From positions 1 through 10,783 of the forward strand of contig JAUTWY010000338.1 in NCBI GenBank assembly GCA_030838305.1: a stretch of DNA of 10,783 nt, given 5' to 3'. The notes under the pieces are model-generated. The model saw nothing but the letters and a program-made list of their open reading frames with translations, made no database searches and was not told where the DNA came from. The stretch comes from Acidobacteriaceae bacterium. Its GTDB lineage: Bacteria > Acidobacteriota > Terriglobia > Terriglobales > Acidobacteriaceae. The position numbers were made by a program, and so were the translations under genes. Below, piece by piece: positions 1 through 7,005 of the stretch. How positions within the stretch are numbered: the stretch's first letter is position 1; every line of letters starts with the position of its first letter.

Positions 1-2
1 CA

Positions 3-50
3 GCCTTGCCGGCGCACATCGTCGATCATCTCGATGTCGGGAGATCATAA
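3..50 (+). CDS. C-terminal end of an upstream gene (partial, unidentified)
   Basis: An open frame entering from the left edge reads ALPAHIVDHLDVGRS and ends at TAA 48-50, two bases before the ATG of the receiver gene. Such a 2-nt gap is what a translationally coupled operon partner would look like, and the residues read like ordinary protein. Only 15 codons are visible, so the product cannot be named. The frame of the receiver itself is also open to the left edge, so this tail is not proven. Confidence 0.35.
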   Translation, partial: ALPAHIVDHLDVGRS

Positions 51-52
51 GG

Positions 53-445
53 ATGTTCAATTACCCCGGACGCAAGATGATTCTGTGCATCGACGATGAT
101 GATGGCATGCTGCGTTACCAAAAAGCGCTGCTTGAAAGAAGTGGATACAAGGTGCTCACTGCCGAGTCCGCCCGACAAGGCCTAGGAATTGCGGCAGCCT
201 GCGCGGTTGCTGCCGTGGTTGTCGACTACCACATGCCCGAAATGGATGGTCATCAAGTTGCGAGCGAAATAAGGCGTCTTAAGCCAAGCATACCAATAAT
301 CATGGTTTCCAGTGACGACACGATTCCAGAACCTGCATTGAACGTGGTAGATGCCTTCGTTTCTAAGAACGACGCATCCCGCTGCTTGTTGCCGGTGATC
401 GCTCGAATGTGCGGCGAAAACCCATCCGGGTTTCAAGAAAACTAG
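53..445 (+). CDS. Stand-alone response regulator receiver (REC) protein
   Basis: A 130-residue protein made of one CheY-like receiver domain with no output domain. The expected landmarks are present: the acidic cluster D14-D15 at the end of strand 1 (LCIDDDD), the phosphoacceptor D58 in VVVDYHMPEMDG, the switch Ser S86 in IIMVSSDD, and the conserved Lys K105 in FVSKND. It should accept phosphate from a histidine kinase and pass a signal by protein contact rather than by binding DNA. The ATG lies 2 nt after a probable upstream stop, with GGGAG about 10 nt ahead, so it is probably the last gene of an operon that starts outside the window. The final 15 residues are a short unstructured tail. A second in-frame ATG at codon 9 is an alternative start. 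The cognate kinase is not visible. Confidence 0.9.
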   Translation: MFNYPGRKMILCIDDDDGMLRYQKALLERSGYKVLTAESARQGLGIAAACAVAAVVVDYHMPEMDGHQVASEIRRLKPSIPIIMVSSDDTIPEPALNVVDAFVSKNDASRCLLPVIARMCGENPSGFQEN

Positions 446-538
446 GGCCTGAGCATGGCGCGTCATTCGGTGCACCAAGCGCGCTGCGAGTCAATCCGTG
501 TAATCGCCTTGATTTCGCTATCACGATGATGGCGGGCG

Positions 539-649
539 CTAAAGTACATACAGCCGCAACATCCACCAGACGAGGAATATTGCAACAATCGCGCCTGCGA
601 TATGAACGATCCAGTCGCCAGCTGTTTTCGGTCTGCCGAAATTGAACAC
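539..649 (-). CDS. Possible 36-residue single-pass membrane micro-protein
   Basis: A minus-strand frame from GTG 649 to TAG 539 encodes a short polar head (FNFGRPKTAGDW) followed by a strongly hydrophobic helix (IVHIAGAIVAIFLVWWML) and a short RLYVL end. The head-helix-basic end layout resembles the very small membrane proteins common in bacteria. No Shine-Dalgarno is seen before the GTG; an in-frame TTG at 679 could extend it by ten residues, also without a clear ribosome site. Hydrophobic micro-frames arise by chance, so this is only a candidate. Confidence 0.2.
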   Translation of the reverse strand: MFNFGRPKTAGDWIVHIAGAIVAIFLVWWMLRLYVL

Positions 650-696
650 GATGAAATCGTAGCACGGAGGCTCAAACAAGGATTAAGGAGCCATTG

Positions 697-852
697 GTGA
701 ACGGGTACGGTTCGATCTCGGTGGATTTCAAGGGGGAGACAGCGAGCCGGCAGCGACGCCCGTATCGCCGGGGCCGGAGACGACCACGGCTGTCAGGGGA
801 TCCAGTTGACTACGGACGAAGAAGGTGCGGAACTACCAGTCCGTCGGAATAG
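697..852 (+). CDS. Possible 51-residue basic ORF with strong ribosome site
   Basis: AAGGAG at 685-690 stands 6 nt before GTG 697, an excellent start arrangement in a region otherwise lacking genes. The frame runs to TAG 850-852 and reads VNGYGSISVDFKGETASRQ at the start, then becomes very arginine-rich (RRPYRRGRRRP). The change of character after about residue 13 could mean a decayed gene with a frameshift: the other two frames stay open for a while through the same DNA. No family is recognised. Confidence 0.2.
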   Translation: MNGYGSISVDFKGETASRQRRPYRRGRRRPRLSGDPVDYGRRRCGTTSPSE

Positions 853-945
853 GTATTTGAAGGACTCGCCCTGCGATCGAGGTTGCCTTGCCCGATGGCA
901 GAAAGGGGTATGTCGGCGGACGCCCCTACTTTACGACGCCTAGTG

Positions 946-1014
946 TCCAGCAATGAGACCACCTGCAGACCTTGGTATTCGACTCTATTTTCTCAGGTCG
1001 TAGGCATTGCTGGA
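946..1014. repeat. 10-bp perfect inverted repeat with 49-nt spacer
   Basis: TCCAGCAATG at 946-955 is exactly complementary to CATTGCTGGA at 1005-1014. It lies in the gene-poor stretch between the receiver gene and treS. The spacer is long for a terminator and no T-run follows. The arms could be paired protein-binding sites, the ends of a very small decayed mobile element, or chance. Confidence 0.4.
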
Positions 1015-1247
1015 ATCACGGACACACAGCAGTGGCGCGGCGAAAAGCGCGATTCTGTCTCCGATCTTCTGACCAGCAGGGATTCGTCGGGGGACAATTC
1101 GCAGATATTAGTTCCATTTGCCCCTGATTCAGACACATCTCGGGAGGCACTGGATGGTTTTCCATAAGCGTTTACACATCTGACACCGACCCGTGCTGCC
1201 TCAACCGGGAGCGAGCGCTCGACTGAGAAGATCCGTATATGGATCAT
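993..1247 (-). CDS. Possible small hypothetical protein (84 residues)
   Basis: A minus-strand frame from ATG 1247 to TGA 993-995 has GAGG placed 8 nt before the start. The middle of the protein reads like real sequence (RVGVRCVNAYGKPSS, then RDVSESGANG), faintly like the surface of a PilZ-type domain, but the match is too weak to name. The end becomes low in hydrophobic structure (RRSETESRFSPRHCC). It would be transcribed divergently from treS with a short separation. It may equally be a chance frame or a decayed gene. Confidence 0.22.
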   Translation of the reverse strand: MIHIRIFSVERSLPVEAARVGVRCVNAYGKPSSASRDVSESGANGTNICELSPDESLLVRRSETESRFSPRHCCVSVIPAMPTT

Positions 1248-1345
1248 CGACCTTTCCTCGTGCCAACAGTAGCATTCTGCGGACTGTCACTTCGTATAAA
1301 CTTGCGTTTTGCTCTTCGCCGCCGAGAGAGTATCGGCATTATTCC

Positions 1346-1360
1346 AGGAGAAGCTGTTTG
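1346..1360 (+). promoter_or_regulatory. Ribosome binding site deciding the treS TTG start
   Basis: AGGAG at 1346-1350, a 7-nt spacer and TTG at 1358-1360. The position coincides with the point where TreS-like sequence begins (PLNRDALWYKD), so it sets the start against the longer GTG-initiated frame. A TTG start may lower translation of the first operon gene. Confidence 0.7.
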
Positions 1361-2998
1361 CCACTAAATAGGGATGCCCTTTGGTACAAGGACGCGATCA
1401 TCTACGAAGTGCATGTCCGCACTTTCAACGATAGCAACGGGGATGGAATCGGTGATTTTCCAGGACTTGAACAGAAGCTTGACTATCTCCAGGAACTTGG
1501 GATCACGGCCATATGGCTCATGCCATTCTTCCCCTCGCCACTGCGCGACGATGGCTACGACATCGCGGATTACACCGCGGTCCATTCCAGCTATGGAACA
1601 CTAGAAGATTTCCGCAAGCTTTTGGACTCGGCCCACGAACGAGGAATCCGAGTCATTATCGAAATGGTGTTGAATCACACATCCGATCAGCACCCTTGGT
1701 TTCAAGAGGCGCGAAGTTCGCAGAATAATCCACGCCGTGATTGGTACGTCTGGAGCGATACCGAGGCCGGGTACAAGGGAACGCGCATCATTTTTCTCGA
1801 CACAGAAACGTCCAACTGGGCGTGGGACCCGATTTCGAAATCCTACTATTGGCATCGCTTCTTTAGCCACCAGCCCGATCTCAACTACGACAATCCTGCC
1901 GTTCGGGAGCAGATGTGGAATGTGATGAAGTTCTGGCTGGAGATGGGTGTGGATGCCTTCCGTCTCGATGCGGTCCCGTACCTGGTGGAACGGGAGGGCA
2001 CAAATTGTGAGAACTTGCCGGAGACCCATACTATCCTGAAAGAGTTGCGGCGAAAAATCGATGAACAATTCCCTGGGAGGATGCTTCTAGCAGAGGCTAA
2101 TCAGTGGCCGGCTGATCTTCGCCCATATTTCGGTGACGAAGATGAATTCCATATGGCGTTTCATTTTCCGCTGATGCCCAGGATGTTCATGGGGCTGAAG
2201 CTGGAAGATCGCAAGCCCATCACTGAAATCTTGCAGCAGACTCCGGAAATCCCGCCCTCCTGCCAGTGGTCACTGTTCCTGCGCAACCATGACGAGCTGA
2301 CCCTGGAAATGGTAACCGACATGGAACGGGACTACATGTACGACATGTACGCTGAGAGCAAGACGATGCGGCTGAACCTTGGAATTCGGAGGCGGCTCGC
2401 TCCGCTGCTGAACAACGATCGGAGACGGATCGAGTTGATGAACGGGATGCTGATGTCGCTACCCGGCACTCCTATCATCTACTACGGCGATGAAATCGGA
2501 ATGGGCGATAACATTAGCTTAGGAGACCGCAACGGCGTAAGGACTCCAATGCAGTGGAGCGGAGGATGGAACAGCGGCTTTTCCATCGCAGAGCCGGAGC
2601 GCTTGTATGCTCCGCTTATTCAGGATCCTGTATATGGTTATCCTGCTGTGAACGTCTTGTCTCAAAGAGAAAGCGAACACTCACTCCTGCGTTGGATGCA
2701 ACGCATCATAGCGGTTCGCAGATCGACCGCAGTGTTCGGCCGGGGGGCGATTGAGTTTCTCTATCCAGCCAATCACAGAATACTGGCCTATTTGCGGCGA
2801 CTGGGCAAGGAAGCCGCACTGGTTGTCAACAATCTTTCGAGTACTGCGCAAGCCGTAGAACTGGATTTGCGACGCTACAAGGGAAATATCCTGATCGAGA
2901 TGTTTGGCAACAATATATTTCCGCGTGTGGGCGACCTGCCCTATCTGCTAACGATGGGGCCTTACCAGTTTTACTGGTTCCGGTTGCGACGAGTCTAG
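1358..2998 (+). CDS. treS: Trehalose synthase (maltose alpha-D-glucosyltransferase), GH13
   Basis: TreS isomerises maltose to trehalose and back in the cytoplasm, retaining the alpha configuration. The 546-residue protein opens with the typical WYKDAIIYEVHVRTF and DSNGDGIGDF segments. It has all GH13 regions: NHTSDQHPW (N106-H107), nucleophile D204 in DAFRLDAVPYL, acid/base E246 in LLAEANQW, and D312 in FLRNHDELTLE. TreS hallmarks NYDNPAVREQMW, REGTNCENLPETH and YYGDEIGMGD are present, and a C-terminal beta domain ends in FYWFRL. I chose TTG 1358 because AGGAG (1346-1350) sits 7 nt ahead and homology begins there. The frame stays open upstream to a GTG at 1193, but those 55 residues look non-coding. 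The length matches single-domain TreS; there is no fused maltokinase. It is the first gene of a three-gene operon, 10 nt before the next. Confidence 0.95.
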   Translation: MPLNRDALWYKDAIIYEVHVRTFNDSNGDGIGDFPGLEQKLDYLQELGITAIWLMPFFPSPLRDDGYDIADYTAVHSSYGTLEDFRKLLDSAHERGIRVIIEMVLNHTSDQHPWFQEARSSQNNPRRDWYVWSDTEAGYKGTRIIFLDTETSNWAWDPISKSYYWHRFFSHQPDLNYDNPAVREQMWNVMKFWLEMGVDAFRLDAVPYLVEREGTNCENLPETHTILKELRRKIDEQFPGRMLLAEANQWPADLRPYFGDEDEFHMAFHFPLMPRMFMGLKLEDRKPITEILQQTPEIPPSCQWSLFLRNHDELTLEMVTDMERDYMYDMYAESKTMRLNLGIRRRLAPLLNNDRRRIELMNGMLMSLPGTPIIYYGDEIGMGDNISLGDRNGVRTPMQWSGGWNSGFSIAEPERLYAPLIQDPVYGYPAVNVLSQRESEHSLLRWMQRIIAVRRSTAVFGRGAIEFLYPANHRILAYLRRLGKEAALVVNNLSSTAQAVELDLRRYKGNILIEMFGNNIFPRVGDLPYLLTMGPYQFYWFRLRRV

Positions 2999-3008
2999 GC
3001 GAATGTAG

Positions 3009-4343
3009 ATGATGGAAACGATGTCACAGGGGACGTCTTCACGAGGACGTGCTGCGGTAATTCGCACGGAGCTGAAAGTGGAAGATGAGGCCTTTCTTAC
3101 GGATGATTTTCTTCGCCAACTGATCAACGTCGGCGAAGTAGATATCCTTGTGGGCTTGCCCACTCACAACAACGCGAAGACGATCGGGTCGATCGTCCAC
3201 ACGATCCGGAATGGACTCCTACAAGCCTTTCCCCGCGAGCGAGCCGTAATCATTAATGCCGATGGGGGATCGCGCGATGGAACCCCCGAAGTCGTCACCG
3301 GCATTTCAATCGATGACGTGCGCCCAACCTCAGGTCCTTACGCACTTCGCACGCTGCATTCCATAAGCACGAAGTATGCCGGCAGCCCGTCGAGTGGAGT
3401 TGCGTTGCGGACTATTCTGGCTGCGGCAGAACTGCTCCGCGCCAAGGCCTGTATCGTGATGTCGCCCGTGTCCGCAAACATTGAATCGGAATGGCTCTCC
3501 AAGCTTCTGCGGCCCATTTATCGCGACGGCTTCGACCTGGTGACCCCGACATATCGCAGGCACAAGTTTGAAGGGTTGCTGATGACGAACTTGCTGTACC
3601 CGATGATCCGAGCACTTTACGGTGTGAGAATCCGCGAGGCATATACGCCTGAGTTCGGATTCTCCAGCCGTCTCGGAAGCCAATTCCTTGGCCAAAATAA
3701 CTGGAATGATGGAACCGGCGGGGCCGGTGTCGAACTCCGCTTCACGCTGTCTGCCGTCACCGGAGGATACCGCATCTGCCAGTCCTTCCTTGGAGAAAAG
3801 GATCGTGTCGAGCGAAACGCCGCTGACCTGGTGCCGACGCTGCGACAAACTGTGGGCACCCTGTTCTCCGCAGTAGAGGCGGATTTTCCGGTATGGAGTG
3901 CGGTGGCTGGCTCACAGCCGGTTCCTACCACGGGGAGCGAACAGGAAGTGCTCTTGGAACCGATGCGAATAAACCGGAAACGGCTGCGCGAGATGTTCTC
4001 GACCGGAGTTGCCGAATTGGAGTCCGTGTTTCAGTCAATTCTTTCTCGTTCCACCTTGACTGAACTCCAGCGACTCGCCCGTCCGGGAGAGGAGTTTCAT
4101 TACTCTGCAGAATTGTGGGTCAGGACGGTGTACGAATTTGCCGCATCGTATCAGAAATCTGTTATCAGTCGGGATCATATTATCCAGGCTCTGGCACCGC
4201 TTTTTCGCGGGAGAGCGTTCACCTTCCTGATGGAGAACCGCAACGGTTCTGCGAACGATGTGGAGAATAGTATCGAAGGTTTATGCCTTGCGTTCGAGCG
4301 ATTGAAACCGTATTTGCTGGAGATGTGGAAATCGAGAGAGTGA
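3009..4343 (+). CDS. GT81/GT2-like glycosyltransferase with altered metal-binding motif
   Basis: A 444-residue protein with a GT-A nucleotide-sugar transferase fold. The N-terminal strand reads DILVGLPTHNNAKTIGSIV (45-63), followed by INADGGSRDGT (D85, D90), the usual diphosphate/base contacts. Later segments FDLVTPTYRRHKFEG (175-189), YPMIRALYG and EFGFSSRL (215-222), and GAGVELRFTL (238-247) follow the plan of glucosyl-3-phosphoglycerate/mannosylglycerate synthase-like enzymes (GT81). About 115 C-terminal residues (helical, SAELWVRTVYEFAASY) are probably an accessory domain. Where this group normally carries D-x-D after the central strand, this protein reads CIVMSPVSANIESEW (148-162), so the metal ligand is not visible. 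The acceptor is unknown; a glycosylated compatible solute is plausible from its place between treS and a channel-like gene. The start at 3009 is one of three close ATGs (3009, 3012, 3021). Confidence 0.75.
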   Translation: MMETMSQGTSSRGRAAVIRTELKVEDEAFLTDDFLRQLINVGEVDILVGLPTHNNAKTIGSIVHTIRNGLLQAFPRERAVIINADGGSRDGTPEVVTGISIDDVRPTSGPYALRTLHSISTKYAGSPSSGVALRTILAAAELLRAKACIVMSPVSANIESEWLSKLLRPIYRDGFDLVTPTYRRHKFEGLLMTNLLYPMIRALYGVRIREAYTPEFGFSSRLGSQFLGQNNWNDGTGGAGVELRFTLSAVTGGYRICQSFLGEKDRVERNAADLVPTLRQTVGTLFSAVEADFPVWSAVAGSQPVPTTGSEQEVLLEPMRINRKRLREMFSTGVAELESVFQSILSRSTLTELQRLARPGEEFHYSAELWVRTVYEFAASYQKSVISRDHIIQALAPLFRGRAFTFLMENRNGSANDVENSIEGLCLAFERLKPYLLEMWKSRE

Positions 4344-4350
4344 GGCTACT

Positions 4351-5058
4351 ATGCGGGAAATGATTATCAGCGAATTGACTCAAGCGGCGCACGAACTTGC
4401 CCGAGGTTTCGCCCACTTCCTTCCTCGTCTCATCGTGATGCTGATTCTTGCATTTGTGGGATGGCTGATCGCGTACGTTGCAAAAGCGGTTCTGCGCAGC
4501 ATACTGGGGCTCATCAAGTTCGACAAGCTTTCGGAAAACACCGGCGCCTCTCAACTGCTCACCAAAGCATCTCTGCCCAGCGCAACGGAAATGTTGAGTC
4601 GGTTCGTCTTCTGGGTAGCCTGGCTCGGCTTCATTCTCCTGGGCGTGAAGGTGCTTGGGATCCTCGGCCTGCAGGAGCAAATCGCGAGATTTTTTCTTTT
4701 CCTGCCGCGGCTGTTTGTGGCGATGTTCCTGATGTTTTTCGGACTGCTGGCCGCCAGTTTTTTCTCTCGCGCTGCTCTGTTGGCTGCAGTAAATGCCAAT
4801 GTGCCTTCACCGCGACTTTTGAGCCTTGCTGTCCGCAGCATCATTATTGTTTTTGTATTGTCCATCGTCTTTGAAGAGCTGGGTCTGGCAGAGCAGACCA
4901 TGCTGGTTGCCTTCGGAATTGCCTTCGGGGCGCTGATGCTCGGCTTGGCAATCGCATTCGGTATAGGCGGCAGAAACTTAGCCCGGCGTTTTCTGGAGAA
5001 GAAGTTCGTTCGCGCCAAAAAGGAGGAGGAGAACGAAGACGAATTGTCGCCGCTTTAG
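4351..5058 (+). CDS. Conserved-TM-helix membrane protein, MscS-related, without beta domain
   Basis: A 235-residue integral membrane protein with about five hydrophobic helices (roughly 24-46, 84-105, 113-140, 158-176, 183-206) and a charged cytoplasmic tail rich in K and E (KKEEENEDE). The protein is internally duplicated: FLPRLIVMLILAFVGWL near residue 23 recurs as FLPRLFVAMFLMFFGLL near 117, and each is followed by a helix pair and a loop ending LQEQ or LAEQ. This is the plan of the conserved TM helix family related to mechanosensitive channels. The end GIAFGALMLGLAIAFGIGG resembles a Gly/Ala-rich pore-lining helix, but the MscS beta domain and cytoplasmic vestibule are absent. GAGG stands 5 nt before the ATG, which is 7 nt after the transferase stop. 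A turgor-linked role is inferred from context. Confidence 0.8.
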   Translation: MREMIISELTQAAHELARGFAHFLPRLIVMLILAFVGWLIAYVAKAVLRSILGLIKFDKLSENTGASQLLTKASLPSATEMLSRFVFWVAWLGFILLGVKVLGILGLQEQIARFFLFLPRLFVAMFLMFFGLLAASFFSRAALLAAVNANVPSPRLLSLAVRSIIIVFVLSIVFEELGLAEQTMLVAFGIAFGALMLGLAIAFGIGGRNLARRFLEKKFVRAKKEEENEDELSPL

Positions 5059-5103
5059 CTCAGCGAGAACCGAAGAATGGGGCGTCACCCGAGCAACGAG
5101 ATC

Positions 5104-5367
5104 CTAGGGAAGGTCTGGCTTCTTCTTCAGCGAACTCATCAGGGGAGTCCGGATCGACCATACCACTTCTGGCTTCCGTGACTGTTCCGGGTTCAGGGCC
5201 GCTAGATCGAGGAAGACATTGCTGCCATGGTCCGGATGTCGAGCCGTGACAATTTCATTAGCCAGAATGCTGCAGAAGGTGAGTGCAGCTTCTGCCTCCT
5301 GGTCGTAGTGCAAGTGATATTTGACACTGCATTCGCTGCACATCACCGGACGGTTGAGGTCCTCCAT
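5104..5367 (-). CDS. Small CxxC protein, possibly zinc-binding, function unknown
   Basis: An 87-residue protein if started at ATG 5367, where GAGG lies 4 nt upstream. Its core reads RPVMCSECSVKYHLHYDQEAE, then a helix, then ARHPDH. The pair C10-C13 with H44/H47 could hold zinc; I infer this from spacing and have no family name. The frame stays open upstream to a TTG at 5439 (111 residues), but the extra residues MWWHNGHMHAEAVKPGAM look unlike a conserved N-terminus. It follows malQ on the same strand and may be co-transcribed with it. It converges on the treS operon, leaving 45 nt between stops with no clear terminator hairpin. Similar short proteins with CxxC followed by HPxH recur in acidobacteria, as I recall. 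Confidence 0.6.
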   Translation of the reverse strand: MEDLNRPVMCSECSVKYHLHYDQEAEAALTFCSILANEIVTARHPDHGSNVFLDLAALNPEQSRKPEVVWSIRTPLMSSLKKKPDLP

Positions 5368-5481
5368 CAGTCCTCGTGTCGATGCCATGGCGCCAGGTTT
5401 GACCGCTTCGGCATGCATGTGCCCATTATGCCACCACAACCTTGAAGAACATCAGTTTTTCTAAACCCGGAGGTCGCAGCT

Positions 5482-7005
5482 TCAGCGATCGTAGAGATGC
5501 GTTAGCTTCCGTAATTGCTCACTAATTTCTTTCGTCAGAGCTTTTTGTTTGTAACGCCATTTCCAGTTTCCAGTTAGCGTGCCAGGTAAGTTCATTCGCG
5601 CGTCGCTGCCAAGACCTATTACATCTTGTAACGGGATGATGGCGATGTTTGCCACGGACGCCAGCACGGTGCGAATAAACACCCAATTAACGGGCTCACC
5701 TTGAAACCCGAGGTAGGCGCGGGCGACATCTCGTTCCTTGCGGATGTCTTCTGCGGTGCGAGTGCTCTCGCCTACTCCCGAACTGGTCCACCACCCAACC
5801 GTGGTGTCATTGTCGTGTCCACCCGTATAGGCCACAAGTTCGCGAGAATAATTGTGAGGGCGGAAGGTTGGCCCTTGTGGATCGTTTCCGAAGGCAAACT
5901 GGAGCAGGCTCATGCCGGGGAAACCAAACTGTTTGCGAAGAGCTTCTACGTTGGGAGTGATTATACCGAGGTTTTCAGCAATGAACGGCAGTTCTTTCAA
6001 CTCAGTTTGCAAGGTTTGGAAAAACTCCGCACCAGGGCCCTTTACCCACGTGCCCCCTGCCGCCGTTGAGGCGTCGGCGGGGATCTCCCAATAGGCCTCG
6101 AAACCGCGAAAGTGATCGAGTCGCGCAAGGTCGAACAGTTTGAGCGATGCTCGGACGCGATCAATCCACCACCGATGACCAGAAGTAGCAGACGTGTCCC
6201 AGCGATAGAGCGGGTTCCCCCAAAGTTGGCCCGTCGCGCTGAAATAGTCGGGGGGAACGCCTGCAAGGGCGTTGGGTTTGCCTTGCTTATCCAAACGAAA
6301 CAACTCAGGATGAGCCCACACATCAGCACTGTCGTGAGCGACGTAGATGGGGATGTCGCCCATGATACTGATTCCGAGCCGAGTGCAGTGGGCCTTTAGC
6401 TTCTCCCATTGGCGGAAGAATTCGAACTGCGCAAACTTGTGAACCTGTGCCTCGAACGACAATTTGTTTTGCCATTTCTTTAATGCGGCGGAGTCCCGTT
6501 GTCGTATTTCCGCGTCCCAATGAACCCACGCAGTGTCCTTATAGACCCTCTTGCATGCCATGAAGAGCGCATAATCGTCCAGCCAATCACTATTGTTTCG
6601 GCAGAAAGTGTCGAAAGCGCGACGGTCAGAGCGGACACCGTCCACAAGAAAAGCATGAGCAGCTTTGCGAACCAGTTCCCGTTTGAAGGCGATGACGCTG
6701 TCGTACTCGACTTGCTCCTCAGGGAAGCTCGGTGCATTCGTTAGGTCTTTGGCAGACAGAAGGCCTTGCTCATGAAGAGCTTTCAAGTCAATGAATAGAG
6801 GATTGCCGGCGAATGCCGAAAAGCACTGATAAGGAGAATCGCCATATCCGGTCGGGCTCAGCGGCAATACTTGCCAGAGTTTCTGCCCTGACTCGGCCAG
6901 AAACGCCACAAACTCGTGGGCGGAATTTCCGAGATCGCCAACACCGTGGCCACCGGGCAGGGATGTGACATGGAGAAGAATTCCACTGCACCGAGGAAAC
7001 ATCAT
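5482..7005 (-). CDS. malQ: 4-alpha-glucanotransferase (amylomaltase), GH77
   Basis: MalQ moves alpha-1,4-glucan segments between malto-oligosaccharides in the cytoplasm, releasing glucose, and links maltose with glycogen or starch breakdown. From ATG 7005 it has 507 residues, matching the ~500 of thermophilic amylomaltases. The N-terminus FPRCSGILLHVTSLPG and the segments KLWQVLPLSPTGYGDSPYQ and GDIPIYVAHDSADVW are typical. Catalytic residues are intact: nucleophile D297 in RLDHFRG, acid/base E344 in AENLG, and D398 in GGHDNDTTVGWW, close to D293/E340/D395 of the Thermus enzyme. That offset favours ATG 7005 over an in-frame TTG at 7041, which does have GGAA ahead of it. The end LPGTLTGNWKWRY is also typical. 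It converges on the treS operon and could supply or consume TreS maltose. Confidence 0.95.
   Translation of the reverse strand: MMFPRCSGILLHVTSLPGGHGVGDLGNSAHEFVAFLAESGQKLWQVLPLSPTGYGDSPYQCFSAFAGNPLFIDLKALHEQGLLSAKDLTNAPSFPEEQVEYDSVIAFKRELVRKAAHAFLVDGVRSDRRAFDTFCRNNSDWLDDYALFMACKRVYKDTAWVHWDAEIRQRDSAALKKWQNKLSFEAQVHKFAQFEFFRQWEKLKAHCTRLGISIMGDIPIYVAHDSADVWAHPELFRLDKQGKPNALAGVPPDYFSATGQLWGNPLYRWDTSATSGHRWWIDRVRASLKLFDLARLDHFRGFEAYWEIPADASTAAGGTWVKGPGAEFFQTLQTELKELPFIAENLGIITPNVEALRKQFGFPGMSLLQFAFGNDPQGPTFRPHNYSRELVAYTGGHDNDTTVGWWTSSGVGESTRTAEDIRKERDVARAYLGFQGEPVNWVFIRTVLASVANIAIIPLQDVIGLGSDARMNLPGTLTGNWKWRYKQKALTKEISEQLRKLTHLYDR

Larger units (their letters stand above)
446..1357. other. Long intergenic region without a convincing gene
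   Basis: About 900 nt separate the receiver gene from treS. I see no recognisable protein family in any frame. The stretch contains a 10-bp perfect inverted repeat (946-955/1005-1014) and three weak small-ORF candidates, listed separately (539-649 minus, 697-852 plus, 993-1247 minus). It should also hold the treS operon promoter. A TATAAA at 1295-1300 is the best -10 candidate I found, but no good -35 sits 16-18 nt ahead of it. The region may be the remains of decayed genes. Confidence 0.6.

Noticed and set aside
1655..1680. Glu instead of the common GH13 Asp four residues before NH in TreS (E102)
   Set aside because: As far as I recall Glu occurs here in ordinary TreS proteins, and the three catalytic acids are intact, so it is not evidence of an inactive enzyme.
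1601..2068. 155-codon open frame on the minus strand
   Set aside because: It lies wholly inside treS, opposite well-conserved catalytic sequence, and reads like no protein family; it is a shadow frame.
3330..3848. 172-codon minus-strand frame, plus further minus frames to 3931
   Set aside because: Antisense to the glycosyltransferase, no start signal and no recognisable domain.
4551..5018. 155-codon minus-strand frame
   Set aside because: Antisense to the membrane protein; its lysine/alanine-rich composition follows from reading hydrophobic codons backwards.
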